64,000 nt of DNA from Betaproteobacteria bacterium (GTDB lineage: Bacteria; Pseudomonadota; Gammaproteobacteria; Burkholderiales; Burkholderiaceae_C). Below the pieces are notes generated by a model. The model was given only the letters and a program-made list of their open reading frames with translations. It was not told where the DNA came from and did not search any database. Each line of letters starts with the position of its first letter. The stretch's first letter is position 1. The stretch covers positions 1 through 64,000 of the forward strand of contig JABCYW010000010.1 of NCBI GenBank assembly GCA_013289985.1, read 5' to 3'. Positions 17,796 to 27,187 of the stretch are shown one piece after another. A program made the position numbers and the translations under genes.

Positions 17796-18881
17796 TCAGG
17801 CCTTTTGGGCGAATTGCCAGGCGAGTTCGGCGAGCGGTCGCGCGCCCGCGCCCGTGGCGCGCGCCTGCGCGCTCGAGGCGGTGCCGTCGACGACGCGGCG
17901 GGCGATGCCTTGCAGGATGGCCGCGAGGCGGAACAGGTTGTACGCGAGGTAGAAGTTCCAGTCGGCCAGCAGGGCGTCGGGGTCTCCGCGGCCGGTGCGT
18001 TCGCAGTAGCGCCGCACGTAGTCGCGCTCGGGCGGGATGCCCAGCGCCGCATGGTCGAGGCCCGCGATGCCGCGGAACGTGCCCGGCGGGATGTGCCAGG
18101 CCATGCAGTGGTAGCTGAAGTCGCCCAGCGGGTGGCCCAGCGTGGACAGCTCCCAGTCGAGCACCGCCAGCACGCGCGGCTCGGTCGGGTGGAAGATGAG
18201 GTTGTCCATGCGGTAGTCGCCGTGCACGACGGACACCTGCGTCTCGTCCATCGCGCTGGCCGGCATGTGCGCGGGCAGCCATTCGATCAGGCGATCCATC
18301 GCCGCTATGGGTTCGGTGATCGAGGCCTGGTACTGCTTGGTCCAGCGGCCGATCTGGCGCGCGAAGAAGTTGCCCGGCTTGCCGTAGTCGGCCAGGCCGA
18401 CCTTGTTCACGTCGACGTTGTGCATCGCCGCGATGACGCGGTTCATCTCGTCGTAGATCGCGCCGCGCTCGGCGGGCGTCGCGCCGGGCAGGCCCTGGTC
18501 CCACAGCACGCGGCCCTGCACGAACTCCATCACGTAGAAGGCGCGGCCGATCACCGACTCGTCCTCGCACAGCAGGTGCATCTTCGCCACGGGCACGCCG
18601 GTGCCGGCAAGGGCGTCCATCACGCGGTACTCGCGCTCGACGGCGTGGGCCGAGGGCAGCAGCTTCGCCACCGGGCCCGGCTTGGAGCGCATCACGTAGG
18701 AGCGCGAGGGCGTGACGAGCTTGTAGGTGGGGTTGGACTGGCCGCCCTTGAACTGCTCGACGCTCAACGGGCCGGCGAAGCCCGGCAGCCTTTCCGCGAG
18801 AAAGGCCTCGAGCGCGCCGATGTCGAATCGGTGGCTCTCCGCGACGGGACGCGTGCCCGTGTTCTGTTCGGTCTGGTTCAT
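17796..18881 (-). CDS. APH-type phosphotransferase, probable 4-hydroxyacyl-CoA kinase (LvaA/ACAD11 N-domain-like)
   Basis: A 361-residue kinase of the aminoglycoside phosphotransferase fold. [11 protein letters not shown] and [10 protein letters not shown] are the nucleotide-binding strands (Lys in MRSKP); [15 protein letters not shown] is the catalytic loop with the HGD Asp and Asn, and [15 protein letters not shown] provides the metal-binding Asp. This subfamily is found beside or fused to acyl-CoA dehydrogenases (ACAD10/11) and in the levulinate pathway as LvaA, where it phosphorylates 4-hydroxyvaleryl-CoA. The 1-base gap to the acyl-CoA dehydrogenase gene indicates translational coupling. 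The start is ATG at 18881; an upstream in-frame ATG near 18917 is less likely. Confidence 0.87.
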   Translation of the reverse strand: MNQTEQNTGTRPVAESHRFDIGALEAFLAERLPGFAGPLSVEQFKGGQSNPTYKLVTPSRSYVMRSKPGPVAKLLPSAHAVEREYRVMDALAGTGVPVAKMHLLCEDESVIGRAFYVMEFVQGRVLWDQGLPGATPAERGAIYDEMNRVIAAMHNVDVNKVGLADYGKPGNFFARQIGRWTKQYQASITEPIAAMDRLIEWLPAHMPASAMDETQVSVVHGDYRMDNLIFHPTEPRVLAVLDWELSTLGHPLGDFSYHCMAWHIPPGTFRGIAGLDHAALGIPPERDYVRRYCERTGRGDPDALLADWNFYLAYNLFRLAAILQGIARRVVDGTASSAQARATGAGARPLAELAWQFAQKA

Positions 18882-18938
18882 CGGACTTGTCTCAATGCGT
18901 TGTTGGTTCATCCGCATCGGAGATTTGTCCGATGCACT

Positions 18939-19643
18939 CTATCGTTCGGCGGCGTGGACCAGCTTCTCGCGGGACAGCACGACGATGCGCGTGGGCTCGA
19001 TGCGCAGCGCGCCTTCGCGCTCGAGCTCCTTCAGCTCCTGGTTGACGCGCTGGCGCGACGCGCCCACCAGCTGCGCCAGGTCTTCCTGCGCCAGCTGCAG
19101 GCCGATGCGCACCTCGTCGCCCTGGTTGATGCCGTAGGCCTTGGCCAGCATCAGGATGTTCTTGGCCAGGCGCGCGGACAGCGGCCGCGTGTTCAGGTCC
19201 TCGACGAGGTTGAACATGATGCGCAGGCGCCGGCAGTTCAGGCGCAGCAACGCGTCGTAGAGCTCCACGTGCTGGGCCAGCAGGTCCTTGAAGTCGGCCT
19301 TGCGCACCGACAGCAGCGTGGTGCTGCCATGCGCGTCGGCGTCGTGCGTGCGCGGCAGGCCGTCGAACAGCGCGATGTCGCCGAACCAGGTGCCCGGCTC
19401 CACGTAGGTGAGCGAGACCTGCTTGCCCGACATCGACACCGAGCTCACGCGCACCGCGCCCTTGGCCACGCCGCACCAGTCCTCGGCCGGCGCGCCGCGC
19501 GAGGCGAGCGGCGCGCCATCCGCCAGCCGACGCACCACGGCACGCGACAGGATCGCGGCGCGCAGCTCTTCGGAAAGGGTGGAGAACCATGGGCCCGCGT
19601 CGATGTTGTTCTGTTCTTCGATTGTAAGAATCGGGTTGTTCAT
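18939..19643 (-). CDS. Crp/Fnr-family transcriptional regulator
   Basis: A 234-residue regulator. Residues 20-140 form the cyclic-nucleotide-binding-like beta roll (PGTWFGDIALFDGLPRTHDA), followed by the dimer helix and a winged HTH with the recognition region LAQLVGASRQRVNQELKELEREG. The Fnr cysteine cluster is absent, so it is not an oxygen sensor of Fnr type; whether it binds cAMP is unclear. It lies between a histidine phosphatase gene (80 bp upstream) and the kinase/acyl-CoA dehydrogenase pair (57 bp downstream), all on the minus strand, and may control the pair. Confidence 0.88.
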   Translation of the reverse strand: MNNPILTIEEQNNIDAGPWFSTLSEELRAAILSRAVVRRLADGAPLASRGAPAEDWCGVAKGAVRVSSVSMSGKQVSLTYVEPGTWFGDIALFDGLPRTHDADAHGSTTLLSVRKADFKDLLAQHVELYDALLRLNCRRLRIMFNLVEDLNTRPLSARLAKNILMLAKAYGINQGDEVRIGLQLAQEDLAQLVGASRQRVNQELKELEREGALRIEPTRIVVLSREKLVHAAER

Positions 19644-19723
19644 TCGGTGTCCCTGGAGCGACAGCTGAGCGCGCCCTGACGGCGGGCGCCTTGCGATGCA
19701 GCAATTGTCGTCCCAAACGGGAT

Positions 19724-20458
19724 TCAGACCGGAAGTTCGCCCGCGCGCAGGTACTGCGCCAGCAGCTTCTCCATGGTGGTCAGGCGCTCGCGTTGGTGCA
19801 GCCACTGCGTGGGCGCGAGGTTGGTGCCGCGCACGACGATGTCGCCGTCGCCCACGTCCAGCACGTTGATGCAGGCCGGCGACTGTTCCAGCCGGCCGAG
19901 GAACGCGCGCCCGCCGGTGAGCGCGTGGCCCAGCAGCGCGCGGTTGATGCCGCCGTGCAGCACGCACAGCGCGCAGGTCCACGACGGGTCGGCCAGCAGC
20001 TCGTCGAAGGCCGGCAGGCAGCGGTCCATCATCGCGCCCACCGTCTCGCCGCCCAGGAACTGCAGCGATTCGACGTTGGCCGCCGCCGAGAACACGCCGG
20101 TGAACGCGGCGCGCAGCTGGTCGGGGGCGATCGCGTCGAGCCGGCCCGAACGGATCTCCTCCAGGCGCGGATCGCGCGCGATGGCCACGTCCTGGCCGGC
20201 CGCGGCCAGCACGCGTTGCGCCGTCTCGACGGTGCGCGCGAGCCCGCTCACGACGACGCGGTCGAAGCGCGCTCCGGCGGCCGCGAACACGGCGCCGGCG
20301 GCGTCGGCCTGCGCGCGGCCGGCCTCGTTGAGCGGCACCGTGTGCGGGGGGACGGGCGTGCCGTCGGGCCTGAAGTAGTCCACCGAGCCGTGGCGCATCA
20401 GGTAGAGGCGACGGCGGGCGGGAAACGCGGCGGTGGGGGCAGGGCGGTCGGCGGGCAA
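19724..20458 (-). CDS. histidine phosphatase family protein
   Basis: A 244-residue phosphoglycerate-mutase-like phosphatase. The catalytic histidine is in LYLMRHGSVD (RHG at residues 22-24). VVVSGLARTVETAQ and EIRSGRLDA follow, and the second histidine is in VLHGGINRALLGH. The substrate is unknown; members include sugar-phosphate and alpha-ribazole phosphatases. The start is TTG at 20458, because the first ATG (in YLMRHG) would destroy the first strand and the catalytic site. It lies 46 bases downstream of the crotonase gene, probably in the same transcript. Confidence 0.8.
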   Translation of the reverse strand: MPADRPAPTAAFPARRRLYLMRHGSVDYFRPDGTPVPPHTVPLNEAGRAQADAAGAVFAAAGARFDRVVVSGLARTVETAQRVLAAAGQDVAIARDPRLEEIRSGRLDAIAPDQLRAAFTGVFSAAANVESLQFLGGETVGAMMDRCLPAFDELLADPSWTCALCVLHGGINRALLGHALTGGRAFLGRLEQSPACINVLDVGDGDIVVRGTNLAPTQWLHQRERLTTMEKLLAQYLRAGELPV

Positions 20459-20504
20459 GGGAGTTCCGTTGTTTTTCCGTTGAAGACTGCGACGCCCGCC
20501 GCGG

Positions 20505-21284
20505 TCAGCGAAAGACGGGCGGCCGCTTGTCGAAGAACGCCTTGAGGCCCTCGTCGCCGTTGTCGTGGAACAGGTTGACGATGAACTGCCGGCGCTCGGC
20601 CTCGAGGTGTTCGGCCAGCGGCGACAAGGCCGCGCGCGCGACCAGTTCCTTGGCGCCGGCCACGGCGTTCGGGGCCATCGCGGCGAGCTTGTCGGCGAGT
20701 GCCAGAGCTTCGGCGAGGGCCTGGCCCTTGTCTGTCACCCGGTTGACAAGGCCCAGCTCGCGCAGGCGCTCGGGCTTCATCGGGCCGGCCAGCCACAGCA
20801 TCTCGAGCGCCACCGCGCGCGGCAGCATGCGGGCGAGATGCCACGAACCGCCGCCGTCCGGCGTCAGGCCCACCTTGCCGTACGACATGACGAATTTCGC
20901 GTCGGAAGCCGCCACGATGAGGTCGCAGGCCAGCGCCAGCGACATTCCCCCGCCGGCGGCGAAACCCTCCACGGCGGCAATCACGGGTTTCGGGAATGCA
21001 CGCAGCGATTCGATCAATTGATGGAACAGCGCGATCGATTCCGACTGGGCTTCGGGGCCGGTCTTGCGCAATCCGATGATTCGATTCAGGTCGCCGCCCG
21101 CGCAGAAATGCTCGCCGTCGCCGCGCACGATGACCGCGCGCACCGAATCATCGGATTCCGCCACGTTCAGCGCCTCGACACCTGCCGAGTAGGCCTGGGG
21201 TGACAATGTGTTGCGGGTGGCTGGATCGCTGAGGGTCAGAATCAGCGTCGAGCCCTCGCGGGACGTCAGGAGTTCACTGGGCAT
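20505..21284 (-). CDS. enoyl-CoA hydratase/isomerase, oxepin-CoA hydrolase (alternative type)-like
   Basis: A 259-residue crotonase. The oxyanion-hole segments are HFCAGGDLN and AAVEGFAAGGGMSLALACD. VMSYGKVGLTPDGGGSW carries an Asp where PaaG-type isomerases have it, instead of the hydratase Glu. Overall it matches the group annotated as alternative-type oxepin-CoA hydrolase. It may act in fatty or aromatic acyl-CoA breakdown. It heads a minus-strand run with the histidine phosphatase, Crp-type regulator, kinase and acyl-CoA dehydrogenase genes. The start is ATG at 21284. Confidence 0.85.
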   Translation of the reverse strand: MPSELLTSREGSTLILTLSDPATRNTLSPQAYSAGVEALNVAESDDSVRAVIVRGDGEHFCAGGDLNRIIGLRKTGPEAQSESIALFHQLIESLRAFPKPVIAAVEGFAAGGGMSLALACDLIVAASDAKFVMSYGKVGLTPDGGGSWHLARMLPRAVALEMLWLAGPMKPERLRELGLVNRVTDKGQALAEALALADKLAAMAPNAVAGAKELVARAALSPLAEHLEAERRQFIVNLFHDNGDEGLKAFFDKRPPVFR

Positions 21285-21439
21285 CGTGGCGGCCTTGGAG
21301 TGGAATACGGAAATTGGCGAAACCGGAGATATTCACGAATTGTGCGGCTAACCATATGTCGAGCGTGTGCATCATTCTCGCCGGACTCACCCGCGACAGT
21401 TTCTGTAAGCAATCGTGATAGAGTCGATCGGGGTTATCT

Positions 21440-23548
21440 GTGGCGTCCAAAGGAATGAAAAAAGACTTTACCGCGCACGTCATTTTCGCCGCAACCGCAT
21501 TGGCATCCCAGCAGGTCTGGGCGCTGGGTTTCGGACGCGCGGTTTCGGACGCGGTACTCGGGCAGTCGTTCACATTCACGGTACCCGTCAACGTGGATCC
21601 GGGCGAGCGATTCGGCACCGATTGCATGACGACCGAGGTTTATTACGGCGAGGCGCCGTTGCCGCCCGCCGCGATTCGAACCGACCTGGAACGCGGCGCC
21701 GCCGATAACACCTGGATCGTGAGAATCACCGCGTCGGCGCCGGTGGCCGAACCGATCATCGAGGTGGCGATCAGCGCGGGTTGCGAACGGCGATTCACGC
21801 GCCGTTTCTCGGTGTTCGCCGACCCGCCGACGCTGGGCACCACCGCGGCGCAGTTGCCGCGGGTCGCCGCCCCCGCGCCGGTCGCGACCGGCGACGTCGC
21901 CGACACGACGCCCGCGGCGACCTCGGCCACAGGCGCGCGCGCCGGCCGCGCCGCTGCCTCCGCCGGCCCGATGGCCACGCCGCGCCCGCAGGTGGCGCGC
22001 AAGGGCCCGACGATGGCGCTGGCCAACGACCTCGGCGCGCCGCCGGCGGCGTCACCCTCCGCGCGCCACGTCGATGCGGGGAGCGCCCGCAAGCCGGGGC
22101 CGCGCGTGCCCGCGCCGCCGCCCGCCGACGTGTCGCGCCTGCTGCTCGATCCGGGCGTGCCGCACCTGAAGCTCGACATGGAGGAGCCGCTGATGCCGCC
22201 TCCGTCCGCGAGTTCCGGGGCCGCGATCGGCCTGTCCGACCTCGACGACCCCGACACGCGCGCCCTGAAGGCCCTGGAGCAGGGCGTCCAGGTCGCCAGG
22301 CGCGATTCGCAGGCGCAGCGCGAACAGACCGCCAGGCTGCAGGCCCGGCTCGCCGAGGCGCAATCGCGCGGCGACTGGATGCCCTGGCTGTTCGGCCTGC
22401 TCGCGGTGGCGCTGGCCGCGATCGCCGCGCTGGTGTGGAGGCTGCGCCAGCAGAACCGCATCGCGCACAGCGACTGGTTCAACCAATCGCAGCTGGGCGC
22501 CTTGCCGCCCGCGGCGCCCGAACCCGCCCCCGCCGAGGCGGCCACGCCGGACGTCGTCCCGCGCGAGCGCGCGCCGGCGGCCGCGGCCGCGCTGGAAGTC
22601 CACCACGAGGACCTGGCCGACCTCGGGCTGGACGATGCCGTCGATGCGCGCGGCATCCCGGTGATCGATCCGGCCGCCACGCGCCCGCTCGATCGCCAGG
22701 CCATGGCCGCGACGATGGCACAGGAGGCCACGCCGCGCGAGCTGTCGGTGGAAGAGCTGCTCGACCTGGAGCAGCAGGCCGATTTCTTCATCGCCCTCGG
22801 CCAGGAAGACGCCGCGGTCGACCTGCTGATGTCGCACCTGCGCAGCGCCGGCGGCCAGAGCCCGCTGCCGTACACGAAGCTGCTGGAGATCTACAAGCGC
22901 CAAGGCGACCGCAGCGCCTACGAACGCACCCGCGCGCGCTTCAACCGCCGCTTCAACGCCTACGCGCCCGACTGGGACACGGGGCCGTCGGCCGGCCGGT
23001 CGCTGGAAGACTATCCCGACACCATCGCGCTGCTGGAGGGTGCCTGGCGCTCGCCGATCAACGCGATGGCGATCCTCGAAGGGCTGCTGTTCAAGCGCGA
23101 CGACACCAGCGAGCTGTTCGACCTGCCGGCCTACCGCGACGTGCTGGTGCTGTACTCGCTCGCGCGCGACCTCTGGCAGAACGGCGGCGGCAACACCGGC
23201 ACGCAGGTCGACGTGCTCCTGCCCATCGACGACCCGGTTCACGCGGCGCCGACGCCGGTCTACCCGAGCGCCCGGGAGATGAACGATCGCGCGCTGCCCG
23301 CCGAGGACGCGGGCCTGGACCTGGAGTCGGTCGACGTCGAGGGCGACACCCGCGCCGGCATGCTCACCAGCTTCGAGATGAACGACTTCGACGCCGAACA
23401 CGTCGACCTGGAGCTGCCGTCCGGCGGCGACGTGCACGCCACGCTCGACGCGCTGAGCCTCAGTCCCGTCGCGCCGGCCAGGCCGCGCGCGCCGGCCGAA
23501 TGGCACGAGGCCGACAAGCCCGACTCCGAGCTGCCCACCAAGCCCTGA
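21440..23548 (+). CDS. FimV-like exported protein with single membrane helix and C-terminal TPR-like domain
   Basis: A 702-residue protein. It has a signal peptide (HVIFAATALASQQVWA before LGFGRAVSDAVLG), then a periplasmic beta domain with two cysteines (TDCMT and SAGCER). A long Ala/Pro linker follows, then a coiled coil near residues 275-310, one membrane helix (WLFGLLAVALAAIAALVW) and an acidic cytoplasmic part. The segment LDLEQQADFFIALGQEDAAVDLL is the FimV C-terminal hallmark. FimV proteins organise the cell pole and type IV pili/type II secretion. Here no pilus gene is near, and a second C-terminal domain (YPDTIALLEGAWRSPINAM) follows. The start is GTG at 21440 or ATG at 21455; only 4 bases separate its stop from that of the convergent aminotransferase gene. 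Confidence 0.8.
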   Translation: MASKGMKKDFTAHVIFAATALASQQVWALGFGRAVSDAVLGQSFTFTVPVNVDPGERFGTDCMTTEVYYGEAPLPPAAIRTDLERGAADNTWIVRITASAPVAEPIIEVAISAGCERRFTRRFSVFADPPTLGTTAAQLPRVAAPAPVATGDVADTTPAATSATGARAGRAAASAGPMATPRPQVARKGPTMALANDLGAPPAASPSARHVDAGSARKPGPRVPAPPPADVSRLLLDPGVPHLKLDMEEPLMPPPSASSGAAIGLSDLDDPDTRALKALEQGVQVARRDSQAQREQTARLQARLAEAQSRGDWMPWLFGLLAVALAAIAALVWRLRQQNRIAHSDWFNQSQLGALPPAAPEPAPAEAATPDVVPRERAPAAAAALEVHHEDLADLGLDDAVDARGIPVIDPAATRPLDRQAMAATMAQEATPRELSVEELLDLEQQADFFIALGQEDAAVDLLMSHLRSAGGQSPLPYTKLLEIYKRQGDRSAYERTRARFNRRFNAYAPDWDTGPSAGRSLEDYPDTIALLEGAWRSPINAMAILEGLLFKRDDTSELFDLPAYRDVLVLYSLARDLWQNGGGNTGTQVDVLLPIDDPVHAAPTPVYPSAREMNDRALPAEDAGLDLESVDVEGDTRAGMLTSFEMNDFDAEHVDLELPSGGDVHATLDALSLSPVAPARPRAPAEWHEADKPDSELPTKP

Positions 23549-23552
23549 CCGA

Positions 23553-24722
23553 TCAGGCGCGGAGCTGCTGCAGGCGCTGCAGCGCCGCGTCCAGCGTCGC
23601 TTCCTTCTTGGCGAAGCAGAAGCGGATCACGCGCATGTCGGGTGCCTGTTCGTAGAAGGCCGACATCGGGATGGCCGCGACGCCCACCTCCGTGGCCAGC
23701 CATTCGCAGAACGCGAGGTCGCCCTTGTCGGACAGCGCCGAGTAGTCGACGCACTGGAAGTAGGTCCCCTCGCAGGGCAGCAGCGTCAGCGCGGTGCCGG
23801 CGAGCCCGGCGCGGAAGCGGTCGCGCCTGCCCTGGTAGAACGGCGCCAGCGACTGCCAGCGCGACGCATCGGCCAGGAACGCGGCGAGGCCGTGCTGCAT
23901 GGGCGCGTTGACCGTGAACACGTTGAACTGGTGCACCTTGCGGAACTCGCGCATCAACGCGGCCGGCGCGGCGACATAGCCGACCTTCCAGCCCGTGACG
24001 TGGAAGGTCTTGCCGAAGCTCGACACCACCACGCTGCGCGCGGCCAGCTCGGGCGGACCCGACACGCTGGCGTGCGCCACGCCGTCGAACACCATGTGCT
24101 CGTAGACCTCGTCGGACAGCACCAGCGCCCGCGTGGGCGCCAGCAGCGCGGCGAACCGGGCCAGCTCGGCCGCCGTCCACACGGTGCCGCTCGGGTTGTG
24201 CGGGGTGTTGATGATGACGAGGCGCGTGCGCGACGTCAGTGCCTTCTCCAGCGCGTCGAAGTCGGGCCGCCAGGTGCCCGGCACCAGCGGCACGCGGATC
24301 GTGTTGCCGCCGGCCAGCGTGATCGACGGGCCGTAGCTGTCGTAGCAGGGCTCCAGCACGATCACGTCGTCGCCCGGGTGGACCAGCGCGAGCACGGTCG
24401 ACAGGATGCCCTGCGTGGCGCCGGCGGTGATGGTGATCTCCGTGTCGGCGTCGTAGCGCCGGCCGGTGGTCAGGGCGATCTTGTCGGAGACGGCCTGGCG
24501 CAGCGCCGGAACGCCCGTCATCGGCGGGTACTGGTTGTGGCCGGCGCGCATCGCGGCCGTGACCGCGTCCACCAGGGCCGGGTCGCAGTCGAAGTCGGGG
24601 AAGCCCTGGCCGAGGTTGATCGCGCCCGTCTTCACGGCCAGCGCCGACATGACGGTGAAGATGGTGGTGCCGACGGTGGGCAGCCGGCTCGCGCCGACGA
24701 GGGCGTCGATATCAGAGGTCAT
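23553..24722 (-). CDS. pyridoxal-phosphate aminotransferase, methionine aminotransferase (YbdL)-like
   Basis: A 389-residue class I aminotransferase. The PLP lysine is in SSFGKTFHVTGWKVGY; NTPHNPSGTVW, AGATQGILSTV, SDEVYEHMVFDG and the C-terminal Arg in MRVIRFCFAKKE are family blocks. The sequence around the lysine matches E. coli YbdL, which prefers methionine and aromatic amino acids and can make methionine from its keto acid. It is the last gene of the lptF-to-aminotransferase unit and overlaps the end of the CysB-type regulator gene by 11 bases. The sulfur context supports a methionine-salvage role, but the substrate is inferred. Confidence 0.88.
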   Translation of the reverse strand: MTSDIDALVGASRLPTVGTTIFTVMSALAVKTGAINLGQGFPDFDCDPALVDAVTAAMRAGHNQYPPMTGVPALRQAVSDKIALTTGRRYDADTEITITAGATQGILSTVLALVHPGDDVIVLEPCYDSYGPSITLAGGNTIRVPLVPGTWRPDFDALEKALTSRTRLVIINTPHNPSGTVWTAAELARFAALLAPTRALVLSDEVYEHMVFDGVAHASVSGPPELAARSVVVSSFGKTFHVTGWKVGYVAAPAALMREFRKVHQFNVFTVNAPMQHGLAAFLADASRWQSLAPFYQGRRDRFRAGLAGTALTLLPCEGTYFQCVDYSALSDKGDLAFCEWLATEVGVAAIPMSAFYEQAPDMRVIRFCFAKKEATLDAALQRLQQLRA

Positions 24723-25656
24723 AGTTCTCTCCCGCGCCGCCGAGCGCGCGCAGCAGCAGCGGGCGCGTGAGGCCGTCGGACAGCAGCTCGGCGAAGGTCA
24801 GCACGTAGCCGCGCAGGTAGGCGCCGCGGCGGAACGCGACGCGCGTGACGTTGCGCCCGAACAGGTGGCCGGCGGGGCGGTGCACCAGCTCGCCGCCGGG
24901 CGGGTCGTCGCGCACGGCCATCTCGGCGACGATGCCCACGCCCAGGCCCGACTTCACGTAGGTCTTGATGACGTCGGAGTCGATGGCCTCCAGCGCGATG
25001 TTGGGCTTGATCCGGCGCTGCGCGAAGGCCGCGTCGATGCGGCGCCGGCCGGTGAACGATGGGTGGTACGAGATGAGCGTCTCGCTGGCCAGCTGCTCCA
25101 GCGTGATCTTCTCGACGGCGGCCAGCGGGTCGTCGGCGCGCATCACGATCACGTGCTCCCACTCGTAGCAGGGCAGCGAGACGAGATCCTCCGGCTCCGA
25201 CAGCGACTCGGTGGCCAGGCCGATGTCGGCCGTGCCATCGAGCAGCATCTGCACCACGTCGCTGGGCGAACCCTGGTGCAGGCTCACCTGCACCTTGGGG
25301 AAGCGCCGGCGCAGCTGCGCCACCGGCTCGGGCAGCACGTAGCGCGCCTGCGTGTGGGTGGCGGCGATCGACAGCGTGCCGGCGTCCTGCTTTGAATACT
25401 CCTCGCCGATGCGCTTCATGTTGGCCACCTCGCGCAGGATCACGTCGATGGCCTTGAGCACTTCCTGGCCCGGCTCGGTGACCCGGCGCAGGCGCTTGCC
25501 GTGGCGCACGAAGAGATCGATGCCGAGCTCCTCCTCGAGCTCGAGGATGGCCTTGGAGATGCCGGGTTGGGACGTGAACAGCGCCTTGGCGGTCTCGGTC
25601 AGGTTCAGGTTGCGGCGCACGGCCTCCTGCACGAAACGGAACTGGTGCAGGTTCAT
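24712..25656 (-). CDS. cysB: CysB-family LysR-type transcriptional regulator
   Basis: A 314-residue regulator with the N-terminal HTH (NLNLTETAKALFTSQPGISKAI) and a CysB-type effector domain (AATHTQARYVLPEPV, HQGSPSDVVQML, ADIGLATESL). These match CysB/Cbl along the length; CysB senses sulfur status through O-acetylserine or N-acetylserine and activates sulfate assimilation genes. It may equally be a Cbl-type paralogue. Its ATG overlaps the stop of the CbiX gene in an ATGA quartet, and its own end overlaps the aminotransferase start, so it is an internal gene of a coupled operon. Confidence 0.9.
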   Translation of the reverse strand: MNLHQFRFVQEAVRRNLNLTETAKALFTSQPGISKAILELEEELGIDLFVRHGKRLRRVTEPGQEVLKAIDVILREVANMKRIGEEYSKQDAGTLSIAATHTQARYVLPEPVAQLRRRFPKVQVSLHQGSPSDVVQMLLDGTADIGLATESLSEPEDLVSLPCYEWEHVIVMRADDPLAAVEKITLEQLASETLISYHPSFTGRRRIDAAFAQRRIKPNIALEAIDSDVIKTYVKSGLGVGIVAEMAVRDDPPGGELVHRPAGHLFGRNVTRVAFRRGAYLRGYVLTFAELLSDGLTRPLLLRALGGAGENYDL

Positions 25657-26069
25657 GTGCCGATTCCGTCCAGGGGGCTGTGGCCGGACGCGAAACCCAG
25701 TTCGGCGAGGGCGATGGTGGCATCGGCGAGCGCCGAGATGACATGGGGCGTCTCGCCGAGCGCCTCGTGCAGCGTCCATGCGATGCCGGGGTGCGCGTCG
25801 CGCAGCCGGGCCAGCTGCGCCGGCACGTCGCGCCGCACGTGGCCGCCCATGCCGAGGAACGCGGGCACGACGTCGATGCGCCGACAGCCGAGGGCCGCCA
25901 GTTCGGCCGCGGCGTCTTCCAGGCGCGGCGCCATCAGCTCGAGAAAGGCGAGTCGGACGCGCGTCTCGGGCGCGCGTTCGCGCAGGAGGGCGACGACGGC
26001 CTCGAAGGGCGCGGCCCACGCGGGGTCGCGCGCGCCATGGGCCAGCAGGACCAATCCGCGAGCGGTCAT
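25653..26069 (-). CDS. cbiX: single-domain sirohydrochlorin chelatase, CbiX/SirB type
   Basis: A 138-residue protein, the size of the short CbiX form. LLAHGARDPAW carries the first metal/porphyrin histidine and PAFLGMGGHVRRDVPAQL the second. Such proteins insert cobalt (B12) or iron (siroheme) into sirohydrochlorin. Next to a CysB-type regulator the likely product is siroheme for sulfite reductase, although cobalt insertion for B12 is possible since cobQ is in the same window. It shares ATGA overlaps with lptG upstream and cysB downstream. The ATG at 26069 is the only good start. Confidence 0.85.
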   Translation of the reverse strand: MTARGLVLLAHGARDPAWAAPFEAVVALLRERAPETRVRLAFLELMAPRLEDAAAELAALGCRRIDVVPAFLGMGGHVRRDVPAQLARLRDAHPGIAWTLHEALGETPHVISALADATIALAELGFASGHSPLDGIGT

Positions 26070-27187
26070 CTGTACCTCACCAGCCACGCGAACGCCGACA
26101 TCGACATCAGCAGGTACACCGCGCTGGGCACCGAGGCCGCGATCCACGGCGTCCACTCGTGCAGCAGGCCCAGGTGGCCGGCCACGTTGTTCAGCAGCAC
26201 GAAGCTGATGCCCAGCATGATGCCGCCGAATACCTTCACGCTGACGCCGCCGGCGCGCGCATGCAGGTAGGCGAAGGGCAGGGCGAGCGCCACCATCACG
26301 AAGCAGGCGAACGGATAGAGCACGCGCTTCCAGAACAGGATGCGGTAGTTCTGCGTGGCCTGGTCCTGTTCGGCGAGATGGGTGCTGTAGCGCCACAGGT
26401 CGACGGCGCCCATGCTCTGCGGCGGCAGCAGCGCGGCGGCCGCCACCGACGCGTTGAGCGTGGTGGGCCAGGCCATCTCCGCCATCTTCTTCTCGTCGAC
26501 GCGCGGCGCGGTGGTGGCCGTGGCCGGGATCCAGCGGGTCTCGGTCACGTTCTGCAGCGTCCACTCGTGGATGGTGCGCGTGCGCGGCACGACCGCGTGC
26601 TCGGCCACGAGGCTGCGCACCTCGCGGCCGCCGGGATCCATCTCGTAGATGCGCACGCCGGTGAGTTCGCCGTCCTTGCCGACGCCGTGCACGTTGACCG
26701 TGATGGCGCGCTCGCCGTCGGGCTCCGCGCGCTTTTCCTTGAGCCATGCGCCGGTGCTTCCGATGGCCAGCCCCATGCCGAAGCGTGCCTTGAGGAAGCC
26801 CGCGGCCTGCTCGCTGTGCGGCGTGACGTACTCGCCGAGGCTGAACGTGAGCACGGCGAACAACAGGCCGATGACGCCCAGCAGGCTCAGCGCCCGGCCC
26901 GGGCCGAGGCCGGCGGTGCGCAGGATGGTGAACTCGGACGATTGCGCGAGCCGCGCCATCGAGTAGATGGTGCCGATGAGCACCGCGATCGGGAAGAGCT
27001 CGTAGACGTGGCCGGGCTGCTCCAGCAGCACCGCGAGCGCGGCCGCGCCCATGGGGTAGCCGTTGCGGCCGACGCGGCTCATCTCGTCGACGAAGTCGAT
27101 GAAGAAGAACAGCGCGATGAAGAAGATGGTCACGAAGAACACCGACCACAGCACGTCGCGGTACAGGAGGTTGCGGACGGTCTTCAT
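26066..27187 (-). CDS. lptG: LPS export ABC transporter permease LptG
   Basis: A 373-residue inner-membrane permease. Three N-terminal helices (including SVFFVTIFFIALFFFIDFVD) are followed by a periplasmic beta-jellyroll (about residues 130-265) and three C-terminal helices (ISFVLLNNVAGHLGLL near the end). With LptF and LptB it extracts lipopolysaccharide from the inner membrane and pushes it along the Lpt bridge. FTILRTAGLGP is the cytoplasmic coupling segment. The ATG overlaps the lptF stop (ATGA), and the stop overlaps cbiX. Confidence 0.95.
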   Translation of the reverse strand: MKTVRNLLYRDVLWSVFFVTIFFIALFFFIDFVDEMSRVGRNGYPMGAAALAVLLEQPGHVYELFPIAVLIGTIYSMARLAQSSEFTILRTAGLGPGRALSLLGVIGLLFAVLTFSLGEYVTPHSEQAAGFLKARFGMGLAIGSTGAWLKEKRAEPDGERAITVNVHGVGKDGELTGVRIYEMDPGGREVRSLVAEHAVVPRTRTIHEWTLQNVTETRWIPATATTAPRVDEKKMAEMAWPTTLNASVAAAALLPPQSMGAVDLWRYSTHLAEQDQATQNYRILFWKRVLYPFACFVMVALALPFAYLHARAGGVSVKVFGGIMLGISFVLLNNVAGHLGLLHEWTPWIAASVPSAVYLLMSMSAFAWLVRYR